Source: Frankiales bacterium (lineage in GTDB: Bacteria > Actinomycetota > Actinomycetes > Mycobacteriales > SCTD01). From it: a stretch of DNA of 63,407 nucleotides. The stretch spans positions 1 to 63,407 of the forward strand of contig JAOPWV010000200.1 in the NCBI GenBank assembly GCA_025965475.1. The letters run 5' to 3'. A program made the translations under genes and the position numbers. Each line of letters begins with the position of its first letter. Within the stretch, counting starts at the first letter, position 1. Shown here in pieces: positions 44,373 through 51,838 of this stretch. Under the pieces are notes generated by a model that saw only the letters and a program-made list of their open reading frames with translations, was not told the DNA's origin and ran no database searches.

Positions 44373-45142
44373 CGGCTTCCTCGGCGCAGCGCCAGGGCGT
44401 ACGGGACGGCGACCAGTCCCATGCCGACGCCGCCGACGAGCGCGGTCAGCGGCCGGCCGAAGAATGCCGCGTTGGCGAGCACCGAGGACCCGTAGGTCCA
44501 CAGGAACAGTGTGGCCGGCTGGCGCTCGTCGGCTGGCCGGCGGGGGAGCGCCTGCAGCGCGGCCGTCATCACGACCGCGACGATCAGCCAGCCCAGGTAG
44601 TTGCCCACGGGCACGTCCGGTGAGCCGGGCAGGGCGTGCCCCACGTGGGACCAGCGCCAGTATCCGGCCTCGACCATCTGCGGGTCCAGGAACAGGTCCC
44701 AGGACGCCAGCGCCCAGCCACCGACCAGGGCGGCGGCCAGGGGGGACCGGGTCAGCCGCTGCCCGACGAGCAGGCACGGGTAGGCCATCATCGACCAGGC
44801 CAACGGGATGACCAGCGGCACGCCGAGCAGGGTGGCGCCGAGCGCGGGGCCGTAGGCGTAGTCGCCGAACGGCAGGCCCGTCGCGGTGCCGACCGCCTCC
44901 GCGAGCAGGCCGGTCCCGGCGGTGACGAGGACGAACGCCGCGGTCCACCGCAGGCCGCGGTGCACCAGGGCGTGCGACGCGCAGGCCAGGAAGAAGACCA
45001 CCACGGTCACGACGGTCAGCGCCGTGCGGCCGGGCCCGTGCACCAGCGGGTACGCGATCTGCAGGAGCACCGTCGCACCGGCGAGGACGGTCGGTACGGC
45101 GTCGGGCAAGACCGCGGTGGGGGCAGCCGCGGTGCTCTTCAC
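44369..45142 (-). CDS. cruF: CruF-type carotenoid 1',2'-hydratase (DUF422 membrane protein)
   Basis: The 257-residue integral membrane protein has seven or so hydrophobic helices and the family sequences FGDYAYGPALGATLLGVPLVIPLAWSMMAYP (part quoted is GDYAYGPALG), SWDLFLDPQMVEAGYWRW and NYLGWL. CruF adds water to the psi end of gamma-carotene in cyanobacteria and Deinococcus. A TAGGCT box 7 bases before the GTG, overlapping the stop of the preceding gene, suggests an internal leaderless promoter in the operon. Confidence 0.88.
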   Translation of the reverse strand: MKSTAAAPTAVLPDAVPTVLAGATVLLQIAYPLVHGPGRTALTVVTVVVFFLACASHALVHRGLRWTAAFVLVTAGTGLLAEAVGTATGLPFGDYAYGPALGATLLGVPLVIPLAWSMMAYPCLLVGQRLTRSPLAAALVGGWALASWDLFLDPQMVEAGYWRWSHVGHALPGSPDVPVGNYLGWLIVAVVMTAALQALPRRPADERQPATLFLWTYGSSVLANAAFFGRPLTALVGGVGMGLVAVPYALALRRGSR

Positions 45143-45149
45143 GGCGGGG

Positions 45150-45155
45150 AGCCTA
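45150..45155 (-). promoter_or_regulatory. Putative internal -10 box before cruF
   Basis: Minus-strand TAGGCT, 7 bases before GTG 45142; its TAG is the stop codon of the upstream hypothetical gene. Confidence 0.45.
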
Positions 45156-45593
45156 GGACGGCGGCCGCAGCTTCGCGCGCAGCTGCCGGACCGCCTCGGC
45201 GAGCGCCCGCCTGGACGGTTCGCCGTGCTGCTCGAACCAGTCGGGCTCGTCGTCGGTGAGGTCGTCGTACGCGTCCTCGAGCCCCGGCCCGGCCAGGTCC
45301 TTGCCCGCCGGGTCGTCGATCAGCAGGTGCCAGAGCTCGGAGATCTCGGCGGTGCTGGGCGCGGCGCCGGCGCCGGCGAGCCAGCCACCCAGGTCGAGGT
45401 CGATCTCGTCGGGCAGGTCGTCGAGCAGGGTGAAGCCGTTCTCCTGGGCGTGGTGCTCCAGACCGGCCCGGGACGACCAGACCGGGACCGTGCCGCCGAC
45501 GGAGAGCAGCAGGTCGGCGTCCTCCTCGACCACCCAGCCGGCGTGCCACCGCCGGTCGCCGTCGATCAGCAGGACCTCGTAGAGCTCAGGCAC
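45153..45593 (-). CDS. Conserved hypothetical acidic protein in the carotenoid operon
   Basis: The 146-residue cytosolic protein is rich in Asp, Glu and Leu with no recognisable catalytic motif. Its GTG at 45593 overlaps the crtO 3' end by 8 bases and it precedes cruF. The N-terminus MPELYEVLLIDGDRRWHAGW looks like a small beta domain. I do not recognise a family; its operon position may mean only co-expression. Confidence 0.7.
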   Translation of the reverse strand: MPELYEVLLIDGDRRWHAGWVVEEDADLLLSVGGTVPVWSSRAGLEHHAQENGFTLLDDLPDEIDLDLGGWLAGAGAAPSTAEISELWHLLIDDPAGKDLAGPGLEDAYDDLTDDEPDWFEQHGEPSRRALAEAVRQLRAKLRPPS

Positions 45594-47154
45594 GTCGGAC
45601 CACTTTCTTGATGCGGGACAGGACGGACGGGTCACGGTCGGCGAGGACCGCGCGGGCGGCGGAGCGACCACTTGCGCCGAACACGCCGCCACCAGGGTGG
45701 GTGGAGGCTCCGCACAGGTACAGACCGGGTCGGCTCTTCACCCGGTAGCCGGCGAGCTCGGGCATCGGCCGCCACAGGAACATCTGGTCGAAGGCCATCT
45801 CGACGTGCATCACCTGCCCGCCGCGCAGGCCGAGCTCGCGCTCGAGGTCCAGCGGTGTCTGCACGTGCATCTGCTCGACGCTGCTGGCGAAGCCGGGAGC
45901 CACCCGGTCCACCGCCTCGACCAGCTTGGTGCCCTCGCGCTCGGCGATCGCGTCCCAGCTCTCTCCGTTGGACAGGGCGTACGGGTGCCACTGGCCCCAC
46001 ACGGTGACGTTGTGCCTGCCTGCGGGAGCCAGCGTGTCGTCGAACGCGCTGAAGGTCATCGCCAGCGCGGCGGGGTCGGTCGGCGGCAGGCCCGCGTTGT
46101 ACTCGCCGTGCGCCCGGCGCAGAGCCTGCCGGCTCGGCGCGATGAGCTGCAGCGAGCGGTAGGTCTCGTCGGTGGCGGCGGCGTACCGCGGCAGGTCGGT
46201 GGTCGCGAGTCGCACCACCATCCCGATCCCGTTGCCGACGCGGACGGTACGGCGGGCCCGTTCGAGCAGGTCCGCGTCGCCGGCCAGCTCGAGGGTGGTC
46301 AGGACGTGGCAGCCGGCCACCACGGTCGTCGCGCCGAGGTGCTCGCCGGACTCGGTCAGCGCGCCGGTCACCCGGTCGCCGGAGGTGGTGATCCGTGCCG
46401 CGCCGTCGCCGAGCCGCACGCGCCCGCCGTACGACTCCAGCCGTTGCTGCAGCGCCTCGGACAGCATGCCGCTGCCGCCCTTCGGGTGCCCGGGCGCCTT
46501 GAGGTGCATGACGGTGTTCCAGCCGACCAGGTCGGCGGTGGCGACCTCGTGGGTCGGCGGGCCGGACTGGGCGCCCATCCAGGCCAGCGCCGTCTTGAGC
46601 CGCTCGTCGTCGAAGTACTGGTCGAGCAGCGCGTCGCCGCTGGTGAGGAACTGCCGGGACAGCTCGAGCCCGTCCAGGCCGGTGGCCTTCCCGACGCCCC
46701 AGAGGGTGCGGCCGAGCCGCCCCGGCGTGGGTGCACCCTGGAAGGCCTCGAAGACCCGCAGGTTGCGGGCGGACCAGTCGAGGGCGAACGCGCGGTAGGC
46801 ATCCGCGTCCCGGCTGCCGCAGACCTGCTCGATGGAAGCGCAGGTCCGGTCGAGGTCGACGTGGAAGTGGATGCCCTCGTCCCCGAAGGGCGCGAACCCC
46901 CATGGATCGAGGTCCTGGTACTCCAGCCCGCACTGGTCGAGCCGCAGGTCCTCCACGATCCCGGTGTGCCGGACCATGATGTGCGCGCTCGAGCCGCGGT
47001 CCATCCGGTAGCCGGGGAAGCGCTCGACCGTGCTGACCGACCCGCCGACCACGGTGTCCCGCTCGACCACCTCGACGTCGAGGCCGGACCGTGCCAGGTA
47101 GCAGGCCGCGACCAGTCCGTTGTGCCCCGCGCCGATGACGACGACGTCAGGCAT
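45586..47154 (-). CDS. crtO: CrtO-type carotenoid 4-ketolase (FAD-dependent)
   Basis: The 522-residue protein is strikingly like Rhodococcus CrtO, with GHNGLVAACYLARSG, GGSVSTVERFPGYRMDRGSS, SRQFLTSGDALLDQYFDDE, AGCHVLTTLEL and CGASTHPGGGVFGASGRSAA in order. CrtO oxidises C4 of beta rings, turning gamma-carotene into 4-keto-gamma-carotene or beta-carotene into echinenone. ATG 47154 overlaps the upstream GNAT gene by 8 bases. It supports a keto-carotenoid end product. Confidence 0.88.
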   Translation of the reverse strand: MPDVVVIGAGHNGLVAACYLARSGLDVEVVERDTVVGGSVSTVERFPGYRMDRGSSAHIMVRHTGIVEDLRLDQCGLEYQDLDPWGFAPFGDEGIHFHVDLDRTCASIEQVCGSRDADAYRAFALDWSARNLRVFEAFQGAPTPGRLGRTLWGVGKATGLDGLELSRQFLTSGDALLDQYFDDERLKTALAWMGAQSGPPTHEVATADLVGWNTVMHLKAPGHPKGGSGMLSEALQQRLESYGGRVRLGDGAARITTSGDRVTGALTESGEHLGATTVVAGCHVLTTLELAGDADLLERARRTVRVGNGIGMVVRLATTDLPRYAAATDETYRSLQLIAPSRQALRRAHGEYNAGLPPTDPAALAMTFSAFDDTLAPAGRHNVTVWGQWHPYALSNGESWDAIAEREGTKLVEAVDRVAPGFASSVEQMHVQTPLDLERELGLRGGQVMHVEMAFDQMFLWRPMPELAGYRVKSRPGLYLCGASTHPGGGVFGASGRSAARAVLADRDPSVLSRIKKVVRRA

Positions 47155-47677
47155 GCAGGTCCTTGCCGAGCACCGCGAAGGCGCGCGGGTCGCCGGGGAA
47201 GACCAGGTCGCGCACCAGGTCCACCCAGCCGCCGCCCCGGTAGAAGGCGCGCGCCCGGGTCTCCCGATCCGGCGTCGTGAGGATGGCGGTCGGCGCGGGC
47301 GGCCCGTCCAGCAGCCGGTCCAGCAGCGCCCGGCCGAGCCCGGTCCGCTGCAGGGAGGGGCGCACGTGCAGCTCGCAGACCTCGAACGCGCCGTCCAGCC
47401 AGCGGTTCGCCACCTCGGCGGACAGGGCGCGCCGGACCTGGTCGTGCCACCACTGGCCGCGCTCGCCGACGTAGCCGTACGCGATGCCCACCAGCTGCCC
47501 GTCGTCGTCGGTCGCGGCGATCGCGCGCAACCCGTTCCGCTCCAGGTGCGAGCTGATGATGGGCCGGCGGGTGCGCGCGGAGGACGGCGGGACCTCCATC
47601 GCCGCCGCGTAGACGTCCAGCACCTCGTCCCGGTACAGGCCGAGCTCTTTGCGGTCCCACTCGACGATGCGCGTCAT
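47147..47677 (-). CDS. GNAT-family N-acetyltransferase in the carotenoid operon
   Basis: The 176-residue protein has the GNAT core ELHVRPSLQRTGLGRALLDRL (acetyl-CoA loop within QRTGLGRAL), followed by ARAFYRGGGWVDL. ATG 47677 overlaps the crtA-like stop (ATGA), and its 3' end overlaps crtO. An acyltransferase on a carotenoid glycoside would be attractive, but GNAT enzymes usually use amines, so this is only speculation. Confidence 0.78.
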   Translation of the reverse strand: MTRIVEWDRKELGLYRDEVLDVYAAAMEVPPSSARTRRPIISSHLERNGLRAIAATDDDGQLVGIAYGYVGERGQWWHDQVRRALSAEVANRWLDGAFEVCELHVRPSLQRTGLGRALLDRLLDGPPAPTAILTTPDRETRARAFYRGGGWVDLVRDLVFPGDPRAFAVLGKDLHA

Positions 47678-48369
47678 GCCAGGGGGTCCCGTCCGTCGAG
47701 GGTGCCGTGGCTGCCGACCACGGCGAACCGGGCGAACAGCTCCTCGGCGTACCAGCCCTCCTCCGCGGTACGCCGGACGGCGTCGCGGTGGGCGGGCCCG
47801 CGGTGCGCGAAGTCGCGCAGCGCGTGGGCGGAGCTCCACAGGCTGAAGGTGCCCTGCAGCCCGAGCGGTGCCTCCCCGATACCGATCGCGGCGAGCAGGC
47901 CGGGGGAGCGGTGCAGTTCGGCGGAGACGGCAGGTACGGCTCGCCAGAACGCCGCCGCCCGGGTCACGGACAGCCGGGCCCGGGTGATCGCCGCGACCGG
48001 TCCGCCGCCGGGGTCGGCCGGCGCGCCGCCGAACGGCTCGCGGCCGCTCCACCGGCCACGGGAGGCGAGCGGGCGCAGGTCGACCCGCCAGCTCTCCTCC
48101 GCCAGGGCTGCCCAGCTGCGGGCGACGGGGAAGTCGCGCGCGGCCTCCTCGGAGGACCAGGTGACGAGCGCGCCCCACCGGGTGGGGTCGGCGTCCCGGA
48201 CGGTGAACGTCCTGCCGTGCCCGGTGCCGAGCATCTTGGCGAACAGCACGCCGGGCGTCCGCCGGGCCCGGGTCCGGTCGAGCCCCATCCGGAGCAGGGC
48301 GGCGGGGACCCGCGCCTGCGGGATCCGCCACAGGTGCAGGCTCACGAGGGCGGGCGCGGGTTCGGTCAC
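47674..48369 (-). CDS. crtA: CrtA-like (spheroidene monooxygenase family) protein
   Basis: The 231-residue protein resembles spheroidene monooxygenase: TPGVLFAKMLGTGHGRTF, a WSSEEAARDFP block, GRWSGREPFG, VAAITRARLSVTRAAAFW, GIGEAPLGLQGTFSLW and EGWYAEELFARFAVVG match the order of CrtA sequences I know. CrtA ketolates C2 of acyclic or psi ends. GTG 48369 overlaps the upstream ybaK-like stop. It may add a second keto group next to the 1'-hydroxyl. Confidence 0.78.
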   Translation of the reverse strand: MTEPAPALVSLHLWRIPQARVPAALLRMGLDRTRARRTPGVLFAKMLGTGHGRTFTVRDADPTRWGALVTWSSEEAARDFPVARSWAALAEESWRVDLRPLASRGRWSGREPFGGAPADPGGGPVAAITRARLSVTRAAAFWRAVPAVSAELHRSPGLLAAIGIGEAPLGLQGTFSLWSSAHALRDFAHRGPAHRDAVRRTAEEGWYAEELFARFAVVGSHGTLDGRDPLA

Positions 48370-48833
48370 CCGGCCACCTGCGCGGCGGTCCCGCTCGTCA
48401 GCCGGAGCAGCTCGTCGTACGTCGTCGGGAAGACCGCGTGCGGGTGGCCGGCAGCCGACCAGACGACCGGGTGGGCGGCGAGCGCGATGTCCACGAGCGT
48501 GCGCAGCGGTGCCGGGTGGCCGATCGGGGCCACCCCGCCGATCGCGTAGCCGGTGGCCGAGCGCACCAGGTCGGCGTCCGCCCGCTTGATCCTCGACACG
48601 CCCAGCAGGCCCGCGACGTGGGTCGTGTCCACCCGGTGCGCGCCACTGGTCATGACCAGAAGCGGCTCGTCGTCCGCGATGAACAGCAGCGAGCTGGCGA
48701 TCGCGCCGACCTCGCAGCCGAGGGCAGCCGCGGCCTCCGCGGCGGTCCGCGCCGAGTCGGTCAGCTCGCGCGGCTCGCCTGTCGCGCCGGCGGCGCGGAG
48801 GAGGTCGGCGAAGCGCAGGACGGTGGGGTGCAC
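48366..48833 (-). CDS. YbaK/EbsC-family aminoacyl-tRNA deacylase-like protein
   Basis: The 155-residue YbaK-fold protein has LLFIADDEPLLVMTSGAHRVD, the conserved Lys-containing RIKRADADLVRSATGYAIGGVAPIGH and a C-terminal VWSAAGHPHAVFPTTYDELLRLT. Relatives hydrolyse mischarged Cys-tRNA(Pro) or similar. It is the first gene of the operon that continues into the carotenoid genes; a CAGGCT resembling a -10 lies 7 bases before its GTG. Confidence 0.86.
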   Translation of the reverse strand: MHPTVLRFADLLRAAGATGEPRELTDSARTAAEAAAALGCEVGAIASSLLFIADDEPLLVMTSGAHRVDTTHVAGLLGVSRIKRADADLVRSATGYAIGGVAPIGHPAPLRTLVDIALAAHPVVWSAAGHPHAVFPTTYDELLRLTSGTAAQVAG

Positions 48834-48889
48834 ACCCGCGAGCCTGTCACGCGGAATGAGATGACGGCACCTTCGGGTTGACTGGTGTT

Positions 48890-49570
48890 GTGGAGCTTCA
48901 GCAGATCGCCGAGCAGGCCGGACGGGACCTCGAGACCGCGACGCCCCAGGAGGTGCTGCGCTGGGCCGTGGACACCTTCGGGGAGAAGTTCGTGATCGCG
49001 TCCTCGATGGGCGACGGGCTGCTCGCCCACCTGGCCGCGTCCGTCGCCCCGGGCATCGACGTGCTCTTCCTCGACACCGGCTACCACTTCGCCGAGACGA
49101 TGGGCACCCGGGACGCGGTCGCGGCGTCGTACGACGTCAACGTCCGCACCATGCTGCCCCTCCTCACCGTCGCCGAGCAGGACGCCGAGCACGGCGCCGA
49201 ACTCTGGCGGCGCGACCCCAACGCGTGCTGCGCGATGCGCAAGGTCGAGCCATTGGCCCGCGGGCTCGGGTCGTACACCGCCTGGGCCTCCGGCATCCGC
49301 CGTGACGAGGCAGTCACCCGCCGCGACATCGGCGTCGTCGAGTGGGACGCCAAGCGGGAGATGGTGAAGGTCAATCCGATCGCGACGTGGACCCAGGGCC
49401 AGGTCGACGCGTACGTCGAGCAGAACGGCGTGCTCGTCAACCCGCTCGCGTACGACGGGTACCCGTCGATCGGCTGCGCGCCGTGCACCTTCCGCGTGGC
49501 GCCGGGGGAGGACCCCCGCAGCGGCCGCTGGGCGGGTCAGGCCAAGACCGAGTGCGGGCTCCACGTCTGA
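48890..49570 (+). CDS. cysH: Phosphoadenylyl/adenylyl-sulfate reductase, [4Fe-4S] type
   Basis: The 226-residue enzyme reduces activated sulfate to sulfite. It has SSMGDGLLAH (PP loop), VLFLDTGYHF, CCAMRKVEPL and CAPC (the CC and CxxC cluster ligands near residues 113 and 194), and the catalytic Cys in the C-terminal ECGLH. The cluster indicates the APS-using bacterial form. GTG 48890 gives the conserved start; TTG 48878 is an in-frame alternative. It converges on the zinc-ribbon and sulfite reductase genes. Confidence 0.93.
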   Translation: MELQQIAEQAGRDLETATPQEVLRWAVDTFGEKFVIASSMGDGLLAHLAASVAPGIDVLFLDTGYHFAETMGTRDAVAASYDVNVRTMLPLLTVAEQDAEHGAELWRRDPNACCAMRKVEPLARGLGSYTAWASGIRRDEAVTRRDIGVVEWDAKREMVKVNPIATWTQGQVDAYVEQNGVLVNPLAYDGYPSIGCAPCTFRVAPGEDPRSGRWAGQAKTECGLHV

Positions 49571-49577
49571 CGGTCCG

Positions 49578-49616
49578 CCCCCGAGCCACGATCGGCCGGA
49601 CGCAAGGCCTCGGGGG
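49578..49616. terminator. Stem-loop between cysH and the zinc-ribbon gene
   Basis: CCCCCGAG (49578-49585) and CTCGGGGG (49609-49616) form a perfect 8-base stem whose loop is mostly the dispersed repeat. It is a candidate bidirectional terminator. Confidence 0.45.
49583..49605. repeat. 23-base dispersed repeat, copy 2
   Basis: Matches 18353-18375 at 22 of 23 positions (G for A at 49594). It forms the left arm edge and loop of the stem at 49578-49616. Confidence 0.6.
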
Positions 49617-49622
49617 AGCCGG

Positions 49623-49787
49623 TCAGCTGCCCGGGACGCCGGTGATGCCCTTGTAGCGGAGCGTGAAGACCCGCGAGCAGTCCTCGCAGCGCCAGTCCCC
49701 GTGCCCCTTGTCCGGGTCGTCCCCCCAGGGGCGCAGGTGCTCCTCGCCGCAGTACGGGCAGTACATCGGCGCGGCGCGCTCGCTCAC
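49623..49787 (-). CDS. 54-residue zinc-ribbon protein of the sulfate assimilation cluster
   Basis: This gene is absent from the ORF track. GTG 49787 begins a 54-residue protein with CPYCGEEH and, 20 residues on, CEDCSRVF, a classical two-knuckle zinc ribbon or rubredoxin-like metal site. GAGAG lies upstream and the start is 10 bases after the sulfite reductase stop, so it is co-transcribed. A similar small gene stands between cysH and the reductase in Streptomyces as I recall. It may be an electron-transfer or assembly partner of the reductase. Confidence 0.85.
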   Translation of the reverse strand: MSERAAPMYCPYCGEEHLRPWGDDPDKGHGDWRCEDCSRVFTLRYKGITGVPGS

Positions 49788-49797
49788 GGCTGCTCTC

Positions 49798-51426
49798 TCA
49801 CCTGAGCAGCGCCTCGTCGGCCCGCCGCGCCCAGGTGGCGAAGCGCTCGTCGGGCTCGCGGTGCTCGAGGTACGTGCGCAGCAGGCGCTCGACGTAGTCG
49901 ACCGTCCCGTCGGCGGTGACCTTCAGCCCGCGCGACTTGCGGCCGAAGCCGGCGTCCTCGCCCAGCCGTCCACCGAGGTGGACCTGGAAGCCCTCCTCGC
50001 CGTCGACGATCGAGCCCTTCAGGCCGATGTCGCCGGTCTGGAACCGCGCGCACGAGTTGGGGCAGCCGTTGACGTTGATCGTGATCGGCTCGTCGAAGTC
50101 GGGCAGCCGCTTCTCGAGCTCGGCGTACAGGTCCACCGAGCGGGCCTTGGTCTCGACGATCGCCAGCTTGCAGAACTCCAGGCCGGTGCAGGCCAGCGTG
50201 CCGCGGCGGAAGACCGACGGGCGCACCCGCAGGTCCTCGAGCTCGAGCGCCTCGACGACGGCGTCGGTGTTCGCAGGCTCCACGTCGAGGACGACGAGCC
50301 CCTGCTGCGCGGTCGTCGCGACCCGGCCTGCGCCGTACTGCTCGGCCAGCGCGGCGACCCGCTGCAGCTGCGTCCCGCTCGTGCGGCCGGCCTTCGCGAC
50401 CGCGCCGACGTAGACGTTGCCGTCGGACTGGGTGTGCACGCCGACGTGGTCGCGGTCGTTGGTCGCGGGCGCCGCCGGGCCGTCCGGCAGCGGGGCGGTC
50501 AGGTACTCCGTCTCGAGCACCTCGCGGAACTTCTCCGGACCCCAGTCGGCCATGAGGAACTTGAGCCGGGCGTGCATGCGCGAGCGGCGGTAGCCGTAGT
50601 CGCGGAAGACTCCGGTGACGCCGCCCCAGACCTCGGCCACGCGGTCGGGCTCGACGAACGCGCCGAGCCGCAGCCCGAGCTTGGGGTTGGTGGACAGGCC
50701 GCCGCCCACCCACAGGTCGTAGCCGACCCGGCCGTCGGGGAGGCGGACGCCGACGAAGGCGATGTCGTTGATCTCGTGGTTGGTGCAGTGGTGCGCGCAG
50801 CCACTGATCGAGGTCTTGAACTTGCGCGGCAGATTCGCGTACTCCGGGTTGCCGATGTAGCGCTCGCGCACCTGCTCCAGCACGCCGCTGGCGTCGAGGA
50901 TCTCGTCGTGGGCGACACCGGCGAGCGGGCAGCCGATGATCACGCGCGGGCAGTCGCCGCAGGCCTCGGTCGTGTCGAGCCCGACCGCGTCCAGGCGGTC
51001 CCAGATCGCCGGCATGTCCTCGATGCGGATCCAGTGCAGCTGGATGTTCTGCCGGTCGGTGACGTCGGCCACGTCGCGGCCGTACGTGGTGGAGACCTCC
51101 CCGATGGTCCGCAGCTGCTCGCTGGTCAGCTGGCCGCCGTCGATGCGGATGCGCAGCATGAAGAACGGCGCTTCGAGCTCCTCCGGCTCCAGGATGGCCG
51201 TCTTGCCGCCCGGGATGCCCTGCGCGCGCTGCGTGTACAGCCCGAACCACCGGAACCGGCTGCGCAGATCCGTCCCGTCGATCGAGTCGAACCCGCCCTT
51301 GGCGTAGATGTCGACGATCCGCTGCTTGACGGTCAGCGGCGAGCTGTCCTTCTTGGCTTGCTCATTGGCGTTGAGCGGCTCGCGGTGACCGAGCGCCCAC
51401 TGACCCTGGCCGCGCACGGCGGGCAT
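49798..51426 (-). CDS. sir: Ferredoxin-dependent sulfite (nitrite/sulfite) reductase
   Basis: The 542-residue siroheme [4Fe-4S] enzyme reduces sulfite to sulfide. It has two ferrodoxin-like half domains, the siroheme Arg/Lys segments, and the cluster ligands in CTGLEFCKLA and CPNSCARFQTGDIG. ISGCAHHCTNHEI belongs to the first repeat. AGGAG lies 5 bases before ATG 51426. Because siroheme synthase, chelatase and cysH are adjacent, sulfite rather than nitrite is the likely substrate. A leader-peptide ORF precedes it. Confidence 0.93.
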   Translation of the reverse strand: MPAVRGQGQWALGHREPLNANEQAKKDSSPLTVKQRIVDIYAKGGFDSIDGTDLRSRFRWFGLYTQRAQGIPGGKTAILEPEELEAPFFMLRIRIDGGQLTSEQLRTIGEVSTTYGRDVADVTDRQNIQLHWIRIEDMPAIWDRLDAVGLDTTEACGDCPRVIIGCPLAGVAHDEILDASGVLEQVRERYIGNPEYANLPRKFKTSISGCAHHCTNHEINDIAFVGVRLPDGRVGYDLWVGGGLSTNPKLGLRLGAFVEPDRVAEVWGGVTGVFRDYGYRRSRMHARLKFLMADWGPEKFREVLETEYLTAPLPDGPAAPATNDRDHVGVHTQSDGNVYVGAVAKAGRTSGTQLQRVAALAEQYGAGRVATTAQQGLVVLDVEPANTDAVVEALELEDLRVRPSVFRRGTLACTGLEFCKLAIVETKARSVDLYAELEKRLPDFDEPITINVNGCPNSCARFQTGDIGLKGSIVDGEEGFQVHLGGRLGEDAGFGRKSRGLKVTADGTVDYVERLLRTYLEHREPDERFATWARRADEALLR

Positions 51427-51477
51427 GGTGACTCCTGGGGACGTACGAAGGATGCGCCGGGGCGCCTGGCGGCGGTG

Positions 51478-51549
51478 TCAGCCGCGGGAACAGATTGCAC
51501 TGCTCACGCGCTGCAGATCCACATGCAGACGGGATGTGAGCAGGGTCAT
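51478..51549 (-). CDS. Leader peptide upstream of sulfite reductase (23 residues)
   Basis: Absent from the ORF track. ATG 51549 starts MTLLTSRLHVDLQRVSSAIC followed by SRG and a TGA at 51478. The core HVDLQRVSSA-C-S is shared with the divergent leader at 51616. TAGTCT 7 bases before the ATG suggests a leaderless mRNA. The stop is 51 bases from the reductase ATG. Conserved short peptides of this kind upstream of sulfur genes are annotated as putative leader peptides in actinobacteria. The Cys codon near the end suggests ribosome-mediated sensing, which is inference. Confidence 0.82.
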   Translation of the reverse strand: MTLLTSRLHVDLQRVSSAICSRG

Positions 51550-51555
51550 GCACTC

Positions 51556-51571
51556 CAGACTAGGACGTCTG
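51556..51571. promoter_or_regulatory. Divergent promoter region of sir and cysC operons (inverted repeat and -10)
   Basis: CAGAC-TAGGAC-GTCTG is a small inverted repeat overlapping the minus-strand -10 TAGTCT (51557-51562), 7 bases before the sir leader ATG. On the plus strand GACGAT stands 6 bases before the other leader ATG at 51616. The 66-base gap must hold both promoters; the repeat could be an operator. Confidence 0.4.
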
Positions 51572-51615
51572 CCCCGAAGGGCGACGGCGGGACCGTCCTG
51601 TGCGACGATCTCACC

Positions 51616-51693
51616 ATGACCCGCTCCTACCTCGTCGCGCGGCTGCATGTCGATCTGCAGCGCGTCTCGAGCGCGGTCTGTTCCGCCCTCTGA
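51616..51693 (+). CDS. Leader peptide upstream of the cysC operon (25 residues)
   Basis: ATG 51616 starts MTRSYLVARLHVDLQRVSSA and ends VCSAL with TGA at 51691-51693. It is the tail of a long shadow ORF in the track. Its core matches the sir leader almost residue for residue, and the DNA is also conserved (CTGCATGT...GATCTGCAGCGCGT). It precedes cysC by 145 bases of leader RNA. Confidence 0.82.
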   Translation: MTRSYLVARLHVDLQRVSSAVCSAL

Positions 51694-51798
51694 CGGGCGG
51701 CATCCCTTCCGGCGCGATTCGCGCCACCCACCGCCCCATCCCGGACTACCGGCGGGCGCTCCTTTCGCACCCGGCCGGCGGCCGGATCCCTCGATGCC

Positions 51799-51813
51799 GC
51801 GACACCGTGTCGC
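51799..51813 (+). promoter_or_regulatory. Stem-loop in the cysC leader RNA
   Basis: GCGACAC-C-GTGTCGC is a perfect 7-base inverted repeat 25 bases before the cysC start. Its upstream neighbour GCCGGCGGCCGG can also fold. These could switch with translation of the leader peptide. Confidence 0.35.
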
Positions 51814-51838
51814 AGCAGCCAGTGCTGGAGGAACTCAC

